Origin: Sphingobium sp. SCG-1
Lineage (GTDB): Bacteria > Pseudomonadota > Alphaproteobacteria > Sphingomonadales > Sphingomonadaceae
Reading direction: 5' to 3'
Assembly (NCBI RefSeq): GCF_002953135.1
Contig: NZ_CP026372.1
Span: 558,001 to 622,000, forward strand
DNA: 64,000 nucleotides
The number at the start of each line of letters is the position of its first letter. Positions within the stretch are counted from its first letter, which is position 1. Of the stretch, positions 54,482 to 63,149 are shown one piece after another. The position numbers and the translations under genes were made by a program. Under the pieces are notes generated by a model. That model was not told the DNA's origin. It did no database searches and worked only from the letters and a program-made list of their open reading frames with translations.

Positions 54482-55789
54482 ATGGAGATGAAAGATATGG
54501 TGTTGATCAGCGTGGATGACCACGTGATCGAGCCTCCTGACGCCTTTCTTAGGCACTATCCGGCCCATGCCAGGGCTAAGGCTCCCCATATGGAGACCAA
54601 GGATGGCAAGGATTTCTGGGTGTGGCAGGACAGGCGCTATCCCACATTCGGTCTAAACGCGGTCGTCGGACGTCCGCGCAGCGAGTATGGCATGGAACCA
54701 TCGCAATTCGAGCAGCTCAGGGAGGGGACACATAATCTCGAAAAGCGCATCGATGACATGAACGTCAACGGTATGCTTGGTGGGCTTAACTTTCCGACTA
54801 TGCCGACATCTGCCGGTAAGATCTTTATCGACGAGCCGGATCGTGCCGAGGGTTTGATGGCGGTCCGCGCTTATAATGATTGGCATCTGCACGAATGGTG
54901 CGAACCCGCAAAAGGCCGCATGATTCCCATGATTCTTCTACCTTTGTGGAGCATGCAAGAGACGCTGGAAGAGATTAAGCGTATGTCGAAGCTCGGCGTC
55001 CACGCCATTACTTTCCCCGATAACCCTTCTCGCATAGGTTTGCCCAGCATCCATAATGAGTATTGGGAGCCGCTTTGGAAAGCATGCGCCGATTACAACA
55101 TTGTGATCAACGCGCATATCGGCACTGGCGCGCGTGCTGAACATGCTTCTGACGAATCCCCGATTGACGCCTGGATCACGACCATGCCGATGTCGATCGC
55201 CAATTCGGCGGCGGACTGGTTGTTCGCCGATTTCTGGAATCGCTATCCCAACTTGAAAATTGCACTATCCGAGGGGGGAATAGGATGGATCCCGTATTTC
55301 CTTGAACGCGCAGATTTCACCTACGAGCACCATCATGAATGGACCTTCACCGATCTCGGAAAGAAGCGGCCAAGCGAAAGATTTAAGCAACATTTCATCA
55401 CCTGCTTTATCGATGACCAGTTCGGCGTCGCCAATCTCGACTACATGAACGAAGAGATGGTTATGTGGGAGTGCGACTATCCGCATTCCGATACCGTATG
55501 GCCGAACAGCCCTGAATATCTCTGGGCCTGCGTGAATCAGCTAGATGCGAAGATTATCGACAAGATCACGCATCGGAACGCGATGGAGCATTACAGCTTC
55601 GATGCCTATGGATTGAATGGCGGGCGCGAGAATTGCACCGTCGGTGCGCTGCGCGAAAGGGGCAAGCATGTCGATGTCTCGCCGCGTCAGGGACTTGGTG
55701 GTTTGAATGCAGGCGCCGAACGAAACGTGGTGGATGCGCGGCGTCCCATCACTTCAGGTGAGATTCAGCAGATGTTCGAATCTGCCTGA
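54482..55789 (+). CDS. Amidohydrolase family 2 protein (ACMSD-like)
   Basis: 435 residues from the ATG at 54482, 7 bases after AAAGGAG; the ATG at 54452 has no site. 'SVDDHVIEPPDAFLRHYP' replaces the usual HxH with DxH, 'NAHIGTGAR' gives the central His, and 'WECDYPHSDTVWP' the distal acidic residue. Relatives are metal-dependent decarboxylases or C-C hydrolases of ring-derived acids. It ends the plus-strand operon; a strong hairpin follows 18 bases later. Confidence 0.87.
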   Translation: MEMKDMVLISVDDHVIEPPDAFLRHYPAHARAKAPHMETKDGKDFWVWQDRRYPTFGLNAVVGRPRSEYGMEPSQFEQLREGTHNLEKRIDDMNVNGMLGGLNFPTMPTSAGKIFIDEPDRAEGLMAVRAYNDWHLHEWCEPAKGRMIPMILLPLWSMQETLEEIKRMSKLGVHAITFPDNPSRIGLPSIHNEYWEPLWKACADYNIVINAHIGTGARAEHASDESPIDAWITTMPMSIANSAADWLFADFWNRYPNLKIALSEGGIGWIPYFLERADFTYEHHHEWTFTDLGKKRPSERFKQHFITCFIDDQFGVANLDYMNEEMVMWECDYPHSDTVWPNSPEYLWACVNQLDAKIIDKITHRNAMEHYSFDAYGLNGGRENCTVGALRERGKHVDVSPRQGLGGLNAGAERNVVDARRPITSGEIQQMFESA

Positions 55790-55807
55790 TCAGGCCCAGC
55801 TTGCCCT

Positions 55808-55849
55808 GAAACATGGACCGGAAGGATGTTTCCTTCCGGTCCATGTTTC
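55808..55849. terminator. Perfect 19-bp hairpin between convergent operons
   Basis: Left arm GAAACATGGACCGGAAGGA (55808-55826), loop of 4 bases, right arm at 55831-55849 with full complementarity. It lies between the amidohydrolase stop (plus) and the SDR stop (minus at 55906), so it can end transcripts from both sides. There is no long T-run after it, so it may act with Rho or as a 3' stabiliser. Confidence 0.8.
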
Positions 55850-55905
55850 GAGAATTTAGTTGGGACGAACGATTGTCTGCTGGCACTCCGGCAGATCAAG
55901 CTGCG

Positions 55906-56589
55906 TCAACCACCTTTGGCGAGGGGGATCAGCGCGCCCGTGATTGCGCGCGCTGCAGGCGAGGCAAGGAACAGAATCGCATCCGCGACAGCCTGGGGTT
56001 GAACCCATTTGCTAAAATCCGCATCAGGCATGTCGGCGCGATTTGTGGGCGTATCAATGATAGTCGGTAATATCGCATTGACGGTTATGTCTTGAGAGAA
56101 AAGTTCCGCGGCAAGACTTTCAGTGAGCTTGTGAACCGCGCTTTTCGAGGCGGCATAGCTGCCCATTCCGGCAGCCGCGTTTATTGCACCGCTTGCGCCG
56201 ATGTTGACGATCCGGGCGCTTTGTGCCCTCAGCAATGGGGGAAGTGCCGCCTTGGTCATGTTCAAACAGGTCAGGCTGTTGATGGCAAACATGCGCTGCC
56301 AGGTTGTGCTGTCTCCTTCTTCTAGCGTTTCCCAGGTAAAGCCGCCCGCAACATTGGCAAGCACGTCGATCCGCCCGGTCGCGGCCAGGATGTTCGCGAC
56401 AGCTTCATCCGCTGCTGCCTGGCTCGTGAGGTCCACACCACCTAAATCGATGCCTTTGGGAAGTGCTTCTTCCGGTGCAGGCGCATAATCGACCCGAACC
56501 ACTATCTCACCCTGTGCGGCGAAAGCATTGGCAACGGCGCGACCCAAAATTCCAAACCCGCCGGTTACGATCACTGTACGTGAAATCAT
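55906..56589 (-). CDS. SDR family oxidoreductase
   Basis: 227 residues. 'VTGGFGILGRAVANAFAAQG' is the cofactor loop, 'VLANVAGGF' the strand-4 motif, and 'NIGASGAINAAAGMGSYAAS' with the following Lys the active site. Shorter than a classical SDR because strand 2 to helix 3 is compact. It stands alone with AAGG ahead of the ATG and about 680 gene-free bases upstream. Confidence 0.86.
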   Translation of the reverse strand: MISRTVIVTGGFGILGRAVANAFAAQGEIVVRVDYAPAPEEALPKGIDLGGVDLTSQAAADEAVANILAATGRIDVLANVAGGFTWETLEEGDSTTWQRMFAINSLTCLNMTKAALPPLLRAQSARIVNIGASGAINAAAGMGSYAASKSAVHKLTESLAAELFSQDITVNAILPTIIDTPTNRADMPDADFSKWVQPQAVADAILFLASPAARAITGALIPLAKGG

Positions 56590-57273
56590 TTAATTGGCCT
56601 TTCAGCATCTGCCTTTGAGGAGAGTTTAATCCAATTTGCGGCTAAAAACGTCGGTGCGTTAGTTGGGTGCCAGAGATGCAGCGGCACGAAGCCTCTGCTC
56701 CTTTCTTGGAGCTAAGAAAAAAGCGCATGAGAGCACAAGAAGGCCTTTACGAAGACCCCGGGGCTCAATTCGGTATGGCTGTATATGCATGCTGTAGTCG
56801 CCATGGCCAATGCCGATGTGGCAGCGTGAAGCCTGTGTTGCTGGCGTGACTTTCTGTGGGTTCTGCATAGGTTCATTGCGGGCCTCCGGTGCGGCCGATA
56901 TTGGATTGGGCCGTGACCGTATCGGAATGTCTCTTGGCGGCACCGAACTGCATTGGTGCAATTTCGATTCATCGTTGCGGCCGCTCCGCTAATGACCTCA
57001 GGCCCAGCCGACCAGCTGTGCAGGAAGAGCGCGAACCTCTGCCGCAGGGGTTCCGCATGCATCGGCTGCAACGGCGACGCAGTTCCCCACCAGCCCTGTC
57101 TTCACTTATTCGCTGCTCGTTCGCATGCTCGTGTGGCGTCAACAACGTTGTTTTGTGAAGCGAAGCGCGTGCCGTGCATCAGGCCCAAAGGGTATCAAAC
57201 GATTCAATGTACTTCAACATTGCCGCGGGCGCGACAGTGAGCGCACCCTCCAAAGTTACCACCGCACATACTT
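56590..57273. other. Gene-free stretch of about 680 bases
   Basis: Several short frames on both strands overlap one another and none has a ribosome site or a recognisable domain. The sequence should include the promoter of the minus-strand SDR near 56590-56640. It may be the remains of a lost gene, but no family could be named. Confidence 0.5.
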
Positions 57274-58269
57274 CTATTTCTCGCTGTCCAGATGCGCCAT
57301 GGCTGCCTCGACGTACCGGTCGCCGGCCGCAGCATCCTTCGGAATTGCCGCTTCAATCGCCGCTAGGTTTTTAACGGATAGTACAAAGTCGGTAGCGCCA
57401 AGGGCTTCCGCAAGCTGGTCCGGCCGTCGCGATCCAAGCATCGGCACGATGTCATCTCCCTGCGCCGCGACCCAAGCGATGGCGACTTGTGCAACCGTTG
57501 CGCCGCGACTATCCGCGATTTCCCGCAAAGCCTCGACCAGTTCCAAGTTGCGATCGATATTGCCTTGCTGAAACCGAGGATTGTTGCGGCGCCAGTCGTT
57601 GCGATCCAATGGCTGATCTTTTTGCCAGCCCCCGCTCAGCAGGCCGCGACAGAGCAGGCTGTATGCGGTAATTCCAATTCCCAGCTCGCGCAATGTTGGC
57701 AGTATGTCGGCTTCGATGCCACGTGAGAGCAGTGAGTATTCGATCTGGAGATCTACGATCGGATGCACGGCCGCTGCGCGGCGGATTGTATCGGAGCCGA
57801 CTTCGGATAACCCGACATACCGAACATATCCCGCCTTCACCATGTCGGCCATGGCGCCCATCGTTTCCTCGATCGGCACCTTAGGATCAAGCCGCGCCGG
57901 GCGATAAACATCTAGATAGTCTACACTCAGCCGTTGTAGTGAATAAGTAAGCGCAGTTTTGAGTGCAGCCGGGCTATTATCCATGCCGATGACTGCTCCT
58001 GAAGGATCCCGCTGCGATCCGAATTTGACGCTTAGCTGAAAGGCATCGCGCGATACACCTTTCAACGCTTCGGCGATCAGTAGCTCGTTATGGCCCATGC
58101 CATAGAAGTCGGCAGTGTCGAACAACGTAATTCCTGCGTCGAGCGCTGCACGAATGGTTTTAATGCCATCCTCACGGTCCGGTGTACCATATATAGGGGA
58201 CATGCTCATGCAACCAAGCGCAAATGTCCCGACGGTCGGGCCGGATACTCCAAGTTGTCGTGACCGCAT
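57274..58269 (-). CDS. Aldo/keto reductase
   Basis: 331 residues from the ATG at 58269 with AGGA ahead; a TTG seven codons earlier is in frame. 'FDTADFYGMGHNELLIAEAL' holds the catalytic Asp and Tyr, 'LSVKFGSQ' the Lys, and 'DYLDVYRPARLDP' follows with Arg where some subfamilies have His. The C-terminal 'VPMLGSRRPDQLAEAL' binds NADPH. Role: reduction of a ketone or aldehyde intermediate. It lies downstream of the TonB receptor gene on the same strand, with a hairpin between. Confidence 0.9.
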   Translation of the reverse strand: MRSRQLGVSGPTVGTFALGCMSMSPIYGTPDREDGIKTIRAALDAGITLFDTADFYGMGHNELLIAEALKGVSRDAFQLSVKFGSQRDPSGAVIGMDNSPAALKTALTYSLQRLSVDYLDVYRPARLDPKVPIEETMGAMADMVKAGYVRYVGLSEVGSDTIRRAAAVHPIVDLQIEYSLLSRGIEADILPTLRELGIGITAYSLLCRGLLSGGWQKDQPLDRNDWRRNNPRFQQGNIDRNLELVEALREIADSRGATVAQVAIAWVAAQGDDIVPMLGSRRPDQLAEALGATDFVLSVKNLAAIEAAIPKDAAAGDRYVEAAMAHLDSEK

Positions 58270-58400
58270 TATTTGTTCCTGATTCAACAAGTTCGGAGTG
58301 CTGGCTCAACGGAGCGTCATTTTCTGCGAAAGACGATTTTTACCCATCGGCAAGGGACGAATTGTTACTTTGAAGTGCTATCCGCCTCGTCACTGAGTAC

Positions 58401-58434
58401 GTAGGCAGCATCGTCTTGCGAAGATGCTGCCTAC
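58401..58434. terminator. Hairpin after the TonB receptor gene
   Basis: Perfect 12-bp arms GTAGGCAGCATC (58401-58412) and GATGCTGCCTAC (58423-58434) with a 10-base loop, 25 bases after the receptor stop codon on the minus strand. No T-tract follows on the minus strand, so it is a probable rather than certain terminator. Confidence 0.7.
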
Positions 58435-58458
58435 TATAAGTATGGTTCAGCTTCTTGT

Positions 58459-61014
58459 TTATTCTGCGCCGAATTTTTTGGTGATGCTGAACACGATCAT
58501 GCGGGGTTCCGCAGCATTGGCCGTTCCGATGCCTAGGGACTTGTTGAAAAATGGACCAAACTGATATTTGTCGTTGAGCAGATTGGTTCCGGACACCGCG
58601 AAAATCAATTCATGGTCGGCAAGATTATAGTCAATTCGACCGCTCAGTAAGCCGCGCGCCGCTGTAAGCCGTTCAATTTCGGAGATCGGGAAAGAGCCAT
58701 CAAGCGGGAACTGAAGCCGTGTAAGACGGCCACGGCTTTGCCAAGCCCAGGTCAGTGATGCAGAAGCAAGGCCAGCGCCGATCTGGTTTTCGTACCGCGC
58801 GCTAAGAGTATAGGTATATTTGGGCTCACGGAACGGGAGACCGGCAGCGTTGAACGTGCCGCCGGTATTCTGGTCGGGCGCATTAGCCCAGCTGGTGTAT
58901 TTGCTGTCGACCATCGCTGCCGAAGCATTCAGCGTCAGACCTCGGACCAAGACAGCCGTTGCTTCTGCTTCGAACCCGTTTACTCGGGCGTCGGCAGCAT
59001 TGAAGATGATAGTCCTCGTGGAACTGCACGTGTCGCAAGATGGAACCGTGATTGATTCCTGCTTGCTCTTGAGCTTGGTGTGGTAAGCTGCAAGGTTTAA
59101 TCGCAAATGTCTGTCGAGGAAATCGCCCTTGAGGCCAAGTTCGTAGTCAGTAGCGAATTCCGGGTTCGCGCCAGGCAGAAATGCGCTGCGCAACTGCAGA
59201 CTGCCGCCACGAAAACCTCGTGATGTCTTAGCGTACACCAGGATGCCCGGCGTTGCCTGGAAATTGACGCTGGCCAAATAGGACCAACCGCCAGCCTGAA
59301 TGCTGTTGCTGACAATCGGGCAGGCAGTGGGATCGTTAGAAGGCGCTAGGGTATTTGCTGCGGGGGGAACACCAGTACATGTGTAAACTCCGGTTACCGC
59401 ATTGAAGTTCAGAGGCTGGGAGTCGAGATTCTGATAGTCCCTGCTATAGCGGAGACCGCCCGTTACCGAGAACTGATCAGTGAACTGGAAGTCGTTCTGC
59501 GTATATATGCCCCAGCTCTTGCTCGCGATCTTGGTGGTGTTCGATCCTGCGTCGACGCCGCCTCCGGTTGCCGCCGAGAAGGCGACATTCGGCTCGGAGC
59601 CAAAGCCTTTATCATAGGATCCGAACGCGCCGACCAGCCAGTTCAACTTGCCGTCTACAGCCTTGCCTCCAAGGTTAAATTCCTGCGACCATTGATAATA
59701 GGATTGGGTGGGTCCTTGGGGGAGGCCATATTCGAAAGGAAATCCTACCACGGTGCCGTTGGGCAAGACGCTCGTCCCGCCCGGAATGGGATTGACGCCA
59801 TCCGAGACGTAGCGAACTTCAGGTTGCACACCGCCACCGGTACCCGCAAAAAATTCGAGGATCTGAAAGGGAGATCCATCGAAGTCAGCCGTCTGAATAT
59901 AGCTTGCTTTGTGATACGAAGTGATCGACCGTACCCGAACGTCGTCGGACAGGTCGAACGTCATATCCTGAACTGCATGCCATGTTTCCGCTATCTCGGT
60001 ATTATTGGCATTAGCGTTGTTCTTGAATATGCTGCCTGTGTTAAGGGCATTGTTGAGGGCCGCAGACGAACATCCTCCAAAAGCCAACGCCGTACGCAGA
60101 TTAAAGGACGGGCTTGTGGGCGTGATGTTGCCGACACTTGTGGCGCAGCCGGATTCAAGCCCGATTTCGGTCCTGCTCGCCTGACCCGCTATAGCGACCA
60201 ACTGATTGAAGTAGCCTCCGCGGTCCATTTTGACATATTCCAGCTTTGATGTGCTTGTCACCGTTTCGCTAGGGGTGAACAACAGGGAGCCACGAAGAAC
60301 CACGTCGTTCCGGTCGCCACCATATTTCTGGCCCGTCACAAGAGAAGTGCCGAAGCCTTCGCGCGACCAGTATTGGCCTGCGACGCGTAGCGCCAGTATG
60401 TTCTCGGCAAGGGCGGTATTGAGCGCAGCGGACAATCTGCGCGATTCATGGTTCCCAAGTTCGATCGCCACATAGCCATGGTCGCTTCCGAAGTCCGCGC
60501 CACGGGTAAGTATGTTGATGGCGCCGCCCGTCGTGTTGCGGCCATAAAGAGTGCCCTGCGGTCCCTTCAGAACCTCGACGCGGGCGATATCGAACATGGC
60601 ACCATTGAGACCTATAGGGTGGGGAACGTTACCATTATCCACATAGACACCGACGGCGGGGGCGATTGTCAGCAGATTGTCACTGCTTACCTGACCACGG
60701 AGCGAAAAGCGCACCGATGTGTCGGATGCAGAACTACGGAAGACCAGGCCCGGCACATAGGTGGCCAACTGTTCAGGCCTGGTGATGCCCAGGCCAGAAA
60801 GCTGTTCGGCGTTGATGTTGCTGATCGCAATTGGAACCCTCTGAGAACTTTCTTCGCGTTTACGCGCCGTAACGATAATATCAACAAGACCGTATGCCTG
60901 ACGGCCAGCCTCCTGTGGTGCTGCATCGGCGCTTTGCGCCAACGCCGTTGCGCTGACAGAAAGCCCTAAGACTGAGCCCGCAGTGGATATTAATAGCAAT
61001 TTCCAAGTGATCAT
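58459..61014 (-). CDS. TonB-dependent outer-membrane receptor
   Basis: 851 residues. Signal peptide at 1-27 ('ISTAGSVLGLSVSATALAQ'), TonB-box-like 'GLVDIIVTARKREE', plug motifs 'VPIAISNINAEQL' and 'VLKGPQGTLYGRNTTGGAI', and a barrel with 'VYAKTSRGFRGGS'. GGGGGAGGA precedes the ATG. It is about 70 residues longer than the receptor at 38 kb and differs in its loops, suggesting a different ligand. A 17-bp palindrome lies 82 bases upstream and is shared with the neighbouring MFS and CmcJ-like genes. Confidence 0.94.
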   Translation of the reverse strand: MITWKLLLISTAGSVLGLSVSATALAQSADAAPQEAGRQAYGLVDIIVTARKREESSQRVPIAISNINAEQLSGLGITRPEQLATYVPGLVFRSSASDTSVRFSLRGQVSSDNLLTIAPAVGVYVDNGNVPHPIGLNGAMFDIARVEVLKGPQGTLYGRNTTGGAINILTRGADFGSDHGYVAIELGNHESRRLSAALNTALAENILALRVAGQYWSREGFGTSLVTGQKYGGDRNDVVLRGSLLFTPSETVTSTSKLEYVKMDRGGYFNQLVAIAGQASRTEIGLESGCATSVGNITPTSPSFNLRTALAFGGCSSAALNNALNTGSIFKNNANANNTEIAETWHAVQDMTFDLSDDVRVRSITSYHKASYIQTADFDGSPFQILEFFAGTGGGVQPEVRYVSDGVNPIPGGTSVLPNGTVVGFPFEYGLPQGPTQSYYQWSQEFNLGGKAVDGKLNWLVGAFGSYDKGFGSEPNVAFSAATGGGVDAGSNTTKIASKSWGIYTQNDFQFTDQFSVTGGLRYSRDYQNLDSQPLNFNAVTGVYTCTGVPPAANTLAPSNDPTACPIVSNSIQAGGWSYLASVNFQATPGILVYAKTSRGFRGGSLQLRSAFLPGANPEFATDYELGLKGDFLDRHLRLNLAAYHTKLKSKQESITVPSCDTCSSTRTIIFNAADARVNGFEAEATAVLVRGLTLNASAAMVDSKYTSWANAPDQNTGGTFNAAGLPFREPKYTYTLSARYENQIGAGLASASLTWAWQSRGRLTRLQFPLDGSFPISEIERLTAARGLLSGRIDYNLADHELIFAVSGTNLLNDKYQFGPFFNKSLGIGTANAAEPRMIVFSITKKFGAE

Positions 61015-61453
61015 TTTTCCTCCCCCTTATGACGGCGTTTCTCGCCGATTCGTACGCCGTCAAACAATGGCATGACAGCATTTTTGTCAACATAATTCCC
61101 TTTATAAGGGAAATATGACCGAAATTCGCAGTAGGAGTTCGGCTCCACGGTGACCAAGGCCGCAGCTCGGGCTAGCCCAGAGGCGCCACCTTATGCAGCT
61201 CAATCAGAATGGGCCTTGCCAAAAAAGATCGAGATCCTGAGCAAGAAGTTGATCTCTCCTGCCTACCATTAATCTCAATTTATCCGGTACGGAGCCGCGA
61301 CTTCGAATGTCCCCTAAAAAGGGAGAGGAATGGAATCGGCTCTCAGTTTGAAGCTGACGGATGGCGTCGGATAAGCCGTGTGTTCTTTCGACGAGGTAAG
61401 AATCAGCCAGAACACGTCCAAAATGTAATTAACACGTTGGTTCGCTGAACACC
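61015..61453. promoter_or_regulatory. Upstream region of the second TonB receptor gene
   Basis: No supported gene; a 79-codon plus-strand frame at 61209 has no recognisable content. The region lies between the receptor start and the MFS stop, so only the receptor promoter is expected. It holds one copy of the repeated palindrome. Confidence 0.5.
61096..61112. promoter_or_regulatory. Palindromic operator candidate, copy 1 (TonB receptor)
   Basis: TTCCCTTTATAAGGGAA, a nearly perfect 17-bp palindrome, 82 bases ahead of the receptor start. It fits the shared consensus WTCYCYWWATRAGRGAW found at two more places. The same regulator probably binds all three. Confidence 0.65.
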
Positions 61454-62761
61454 CTAAGCATTATCTGCAGCAGCGGTGTCGTCGTCTGCCGTGCGGCTGG
61501 CGACCCAGAAGAAAAAGGCGGACACGATGAGCAAGACAGGTGAGAGAAGTAAGGTATACCGTACTGCTTCGCTTCCCAAACTTGGCGTCAGTGCATCGTT
61601 GATTAAGCCAAAGATTAGGGGTGCTGTTCCGGAGCCAAAAAGCGCGCCGCACAAATAAATGATCGCTGCAATAAAAGCCCTCTTCGTTGGTGGTGAGAAA
61701 GACGAATATGCCGCGGTCGCGACCGGTACAAGACAGCCGGACAGCAGTGCATAGGTGATATTCAATATCAAAGTCATTGTGAGGGTCGGCACCAAGGTGG
61801 ATGCGAACAGAAAGGGTATTGAGATCGAAGTCACGATCATAAGGAAATAGACCCGCCACCGTGCGCCACGCCGCGCGATAATGTCGCTGACGGGCCCGCC
61901 CCACATAGCGGAGACGACACTGCACAAAATGATAACACCGAAAACGGCGCCCATCTTTGAACTACTAAGACCATGTACGCGCATCAAAAAGGCAGGAAAC
62001 CAGACGATCCATCCCACATAGGATGCCATCATGGCGACGTAAGCGACGATGAACGGGGGCAGGGTTGGAATAGCAAAGCACTGCTTCATCTGTTGACGTA
62101 TCGAAGCGCTTTGGATCACACTGGCATTGATATTCTGGCTCCCCGTGCGCAGCGGCTCCGAGACAGTCAGAAACATAAGTGCAGCGACCAGCAATCCAGG
62201 CAGCCCGACCACGAGGAGAGCCACGTGCCAGTCATATCGATCAGCGATAATCCCTGCTGCGTAAGAGCCGAAGGCGAAACCCAGGGCCGTGCCAACGCCC
62301 CCGAACATGAAAGCAGTACCTCTCCGGGTTTTACTGAATAGATCGGACACTAAACTGACCGTCGCTGGTGTTTGTGCAGCTTCAGCTGCACCGACAACCA
62401 AGCGCGCGAGTAGAAGCGTGAGAAAGGCGCCCATCAATCCGCTAACTGCGGTTGCCAGACTCCAGATGGCAACAGCGGCAGCGAGAAGATTGCGGCGATT
62501 GGTACGATCCGCCAGCCACGCCAAGGGAATTGCAAAGACTGCTTGGGCCACAGCAAAGGCGCTACCGCTTAACAGCCCCATAGCGCTATCACTGACTTGG
62601 AGATGCTCCTGCATGGGCACGAGAAGAACAGTAAACGCCTGTCGATCAACGGCTGCGAGAAAACCAACTATCGTTAAGACAGCCAAGGTCCAATACCGCC
62701 CAAATCGCGCCTGCGGAGTGGCGCTTGGTGCGTTCGTGTTTGCAACGGCCGAATGGGGCAT
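61454..62761 (-). CDS. MFS transporter
   Basis: 435 residues from the ATG at 62761 (a longer frame begins at 62824). It has about 12 hydrophobic segments: 'LTIVGFLAAVDRQAFTVLL' is TM1, 'AIPLAWLADRTNRR' motif A, 'GTALGFAFGSYAAGIIADRY' the middle, and 'VVSAMWGGPVSDIIARRGAR' the second motif A. It resembles the spinster-like/hexuronate-type symporters that import organic acids. The 62761 start puts the operator about 100 bases upstream, as at the other two sites, and leaves a usual N-terminal tail; the ribosome site is weak for both. Confidence 0.88.
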   Translation of the reverse strand: MPHSAVANTNAPSATPQARFGRYWTLAVLTIVGFLAAVDRQAFTVLLVPMQEHLQVSDSAMGLLSGSAFAVAQAVFAIPLAWLADRTNRRNLLAAAVAIWSLATAVSGLMGAFLTLLLARLVVGAAEAAQTPATVSLVSDLFSKTRRGTAFMFGGVGTALGFAFGSYAAGIIADRYDWHVALLVVGLPGLLVAALMFLTVSEPLRTGSQNINASVIQSASIRQQMKQCFAIPTLPPFIVAYVAMMASYVGWIVWFPAFLMRVHGLSSSKMGAVFGVIILCSVVSAMWGGPVSDIIARRGARWRVYFLMIVTSISIPFLFASTLVPTLTMTLILNITYALLSGCLVPVATAAYSSFSPPTKRAFIAAIIYLCGALFGSGTAPLIFGLINDALTPSLGSEAVRYTLLLSPVLLIVSAFFFWVASRTADDDTAAADNA

Positions 62762-62862
62762 AGTGGTTTCGCTCTCTGTCTTGCTCGCTATACGGACATG
62801 CTCAAAGTGGTCGGCTTCCCACATGTGTTAACCAACGCATATTCTTTGTTCTATGCGCATTA

Positions 62863-62879
62863 TTCTCCATATGAGGGAT
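62863..62879. promoter_or_regulatory. Palindromic operator candidate, copy 2 (MFS transporter)
   Basis: TTCTCCATATGAGGGAT, matching the consensus WTCYCYWWATRAGRGAW at all but a Y/R-tolerant inner position. It lies between the divergent MFS and CmcJ-like genes, nearer to the MFS start. Confidence 0.6.
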
Positions 62880-63048
62880 TAGATTAAGTGGCAATCGCTA
62901 GTTAAAGCGGAAACTTCTTCGCTCAAATGCGGCGATCTATAGCGTTATATGGCTCCTGTATGGCGGCATCTTGCCTGCACATCACTGGCCTCAGTTGTGC
63001 CGCTGCTGGACATATCATCAGCGATTGCCATCCAAAGAATTAAGTTAT

Positions 63049-63065
63049 ATCTCTAAATGAGAGAA
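63049..63065. promoter_or_regulatory. Palindromic operator candidate, copy 3 (CmcJ-like gene)
   Basis: ATCTCTAAATGAGAGAA, again matching the consensus, 84 bases ahead of the CmcJ-like start. Together with copy 2 it flanks the MFS/CmcJ divergent promoter region. Confidence 0.6.
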
Positions 63066-63149
63066 TAATGCCATCTAATGACCGAGTTTCAGCGTGGTCA
63101 GGTGCACGCGGTCCTGCGGGACCATCGACAGACGATACAAGAGGGATGT

